Source: Planctomycetaceae bacterium UBA2972 (GTDB lineage Bacteria; Planctomycetota; Planctomycetia; Pirellulales; Pirellulaceae). From it: a DNA stretch of 5,496 bases. The notes under the pieces are model-generated. The model saw nothing but the letters and a program-made list of their open reading frames with translations, was not told the origin of the DNA and did not search any database. Made by a program: the position numbers and the translations under genes. The stretch is taken from contig DEAW01000174.1 in NCBI GenBank assembly GCA_002348315.1, forward strand, positions 1 to 5,496. Direction: 5' to 3'. Of this stretch, positions 4,760-5,496 are shown in pieces (within the stretch, counting starts at the first letter, position 1; the number at the start of each line of letters is the position of its first letter).

Positions 4760-5496
4760 GTGAATTCACCTTCTTCACAGATAGAGTTTCTTTGTAAGTC
4801 GTGCCAATCGCCGATGAGTGCGCCGGCTTCGGCTGCCGGCAAGAAAGGTGCTTGCCCGAGTTGCCAGGCAGTGATGGAGATTCCGGTCGATAGCCTCGAA
4901 GGTAAATTGGCTGCCATTCGCGAAGGTAAAGCGATCGTCCTGATCACCAAAGCAGAACGGCATCAGGCGAACTCTGCCGAATATTACCGGTTTCGTTGCC
5001 GCGTGTGTGATCACGGATTATCGATTCCCACAGACAAGGCACATAAAAAAATTCAGTGCACCAACTGTGACGCAGTTTCCCGTTTAGGCCTAAATGTGCT
5101 GGACCTGCAAGCGAATGAAAATCAACGGCATCAGGCATCTCAGCCAGCGACATCAGGACACGCAGAGATTGATGAAGATAAAATCCAATTCGAATGCAAG
5201 GACTGTCGGCAGGTTGTTCGAGTGTCTAAGGAGTATGCCGGTAAAAAAGGGAGATGCCCGAATTGTCGTGCGACAGTCGGGATCCCTTATTATTCCACCG
5301 TTACAGGTTTCCGAGTTAAACCGTCTGCCGTTAAGTCCCCTTTTCAGCCACTCACTCCGTTAACAGTTAATCTTGGCGGCACAGATCTATTAAAGAACTT
5401 CGTTCCGGAGTCGCCTTTGAAGGCAGACGCATGGACTCCACCTAAGAATTCACCGACACCTAAAACACATTCTACGCCGGCACCTAAAGCCTCCGG
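4760..5496 (+). CDS. Triple zinc-ribbon protein with Pro/Thr/Lys-rich tail, C-terminus beyond the window
   Basis: A frame opens after TAG at 4703-4705 and runs to the right edge. The first standard start is GTG at 4760, giving 245 complete codons. It reads M-N-S-P-S-S-Q-I-E-F-L and then enters the first zinc ribbon. Three modules follow with cysteines at 12/15/32/35, 80/83/100/103 and 146/149/166/169. Each is C-x2-C-x16-C-x2-C, preceded by F-x-C (F-L-C, F-R-C, F-E-C), with a basic G/H-K-K before the second cysteine pair. The first linker (about 41-79) is mildly hydrophobic and the second (about 112-140) is polar, so the linkers are unrelated. From about residue 190 the chain becomes low in complexity, with P-x-P-K repeats at 227-243. 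Such ribbons bind one zinc ion each and usually mediate protein or nucleic acid contacts. The role here is unknown. An ATG at 4814 would break the first ribbon, so GTG is preferred. It lies 71 bp after hisF. Confidence 0.78.
   Translation, partial: MNSPSSQIEFLCKSCQSPMSAPASAAGKKGACPSCQAVMEIPVDSLEGKLAAIREGKAIVLITKAERHQANSAEYYRFRCRVCDHGLSIPTDKAHKKIQCTNCDAVSRLGLNVLDLQANENQRHQASQPATSGHAEIDEDKIQFECKDCRQVVRVSKEYAGKKGRCPNCRATVGIPYYSTVTGFRVKPSAVKSPFQPLTPLTVNLGGTDLLKNFVPESPLKADAWTPPKNSPTPKTHSTPAPKAS

Noticed and set aside
4654..5014. Overlapping minus-strand frames covering the start of the zinc-ribbon gene
   Set aside because: The plus-strand frame contains three regular zinc ribbons; the minus frames show no motif and conflict with it.
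5094..5363. 89-codon plus-strand frame in another phase
   Set aside because: It overlaps the zinc-ribbon gene in a different frame; the Cys modules are encoded in the frame starting at 4760.

Overview
The window looks like chromosomal DNA from a planctomycete (Planctomycetota, probably Planctomycetales). This is inferred from three things: base composition and codon use that are roughly balanced; a Tat-type signal on a sugar isomerase-like TIM barrel that carries the HNHGP and CVDTGH signatures I associate with planctomycete paralogues; and small multi-zinc-ribbon proteins with weak or absent Shine-Dalgarno sequences. No database search was possible, so the taxonomic call is moderate.

Layout: two divergent gene sets face away from a 300-bp intergenic region (2748-3047). 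To the left, on the minus strand, lies a likely operon. First comes a PilT-like retraction ATPase (2747-1581) with intact Walker A, Walker B and His box. After 73 bp comes a GspE/PilB-related protein (1507-167), whose nucleotide-binding motifs are all eroded but whose four-cysteine zinc site survives. After a further 56 bp comes the probable start of an unidentified gene running off the left edge (110-1). To the right, on the plus strand, are a Tat-exported xylose isomerase-like TIM barrel protein (3048-3890), hisF (3921-4688) and the first 245 codons of a protein with three evenly built zinc ribbons and a Pro/Thr/Lys-rich tail (4760 to the right edge). The gaps here are 30 and 71 bp.

How the genes work together: the left operon appears to encode part of a type IV pilus or type II secretion-like motor, with a working ATPase next to a probable pseudo-ATPase. 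HisF makes the imidazole ring of histidine in the cytoplasm, together with HisH, which is not in the window. The exported TIM barrel probably handles a sugar outside the cytoplasm and is linked to hisF only by position. The zinc-ribbon protein has no assignable function.

The intergenic region holds two adjacent perfect inverted repeats close to the pilT-like start, a pair of GC-rich inverted arms in its middle, and a TATACT box facing each way. The most interesting observation is the pairing of an intact PilT-like motor with a degenerate GspE-like partner. No tRNA, rRNA, CRISPR array, insertion sequence or clear intrinsic terminator was seen.
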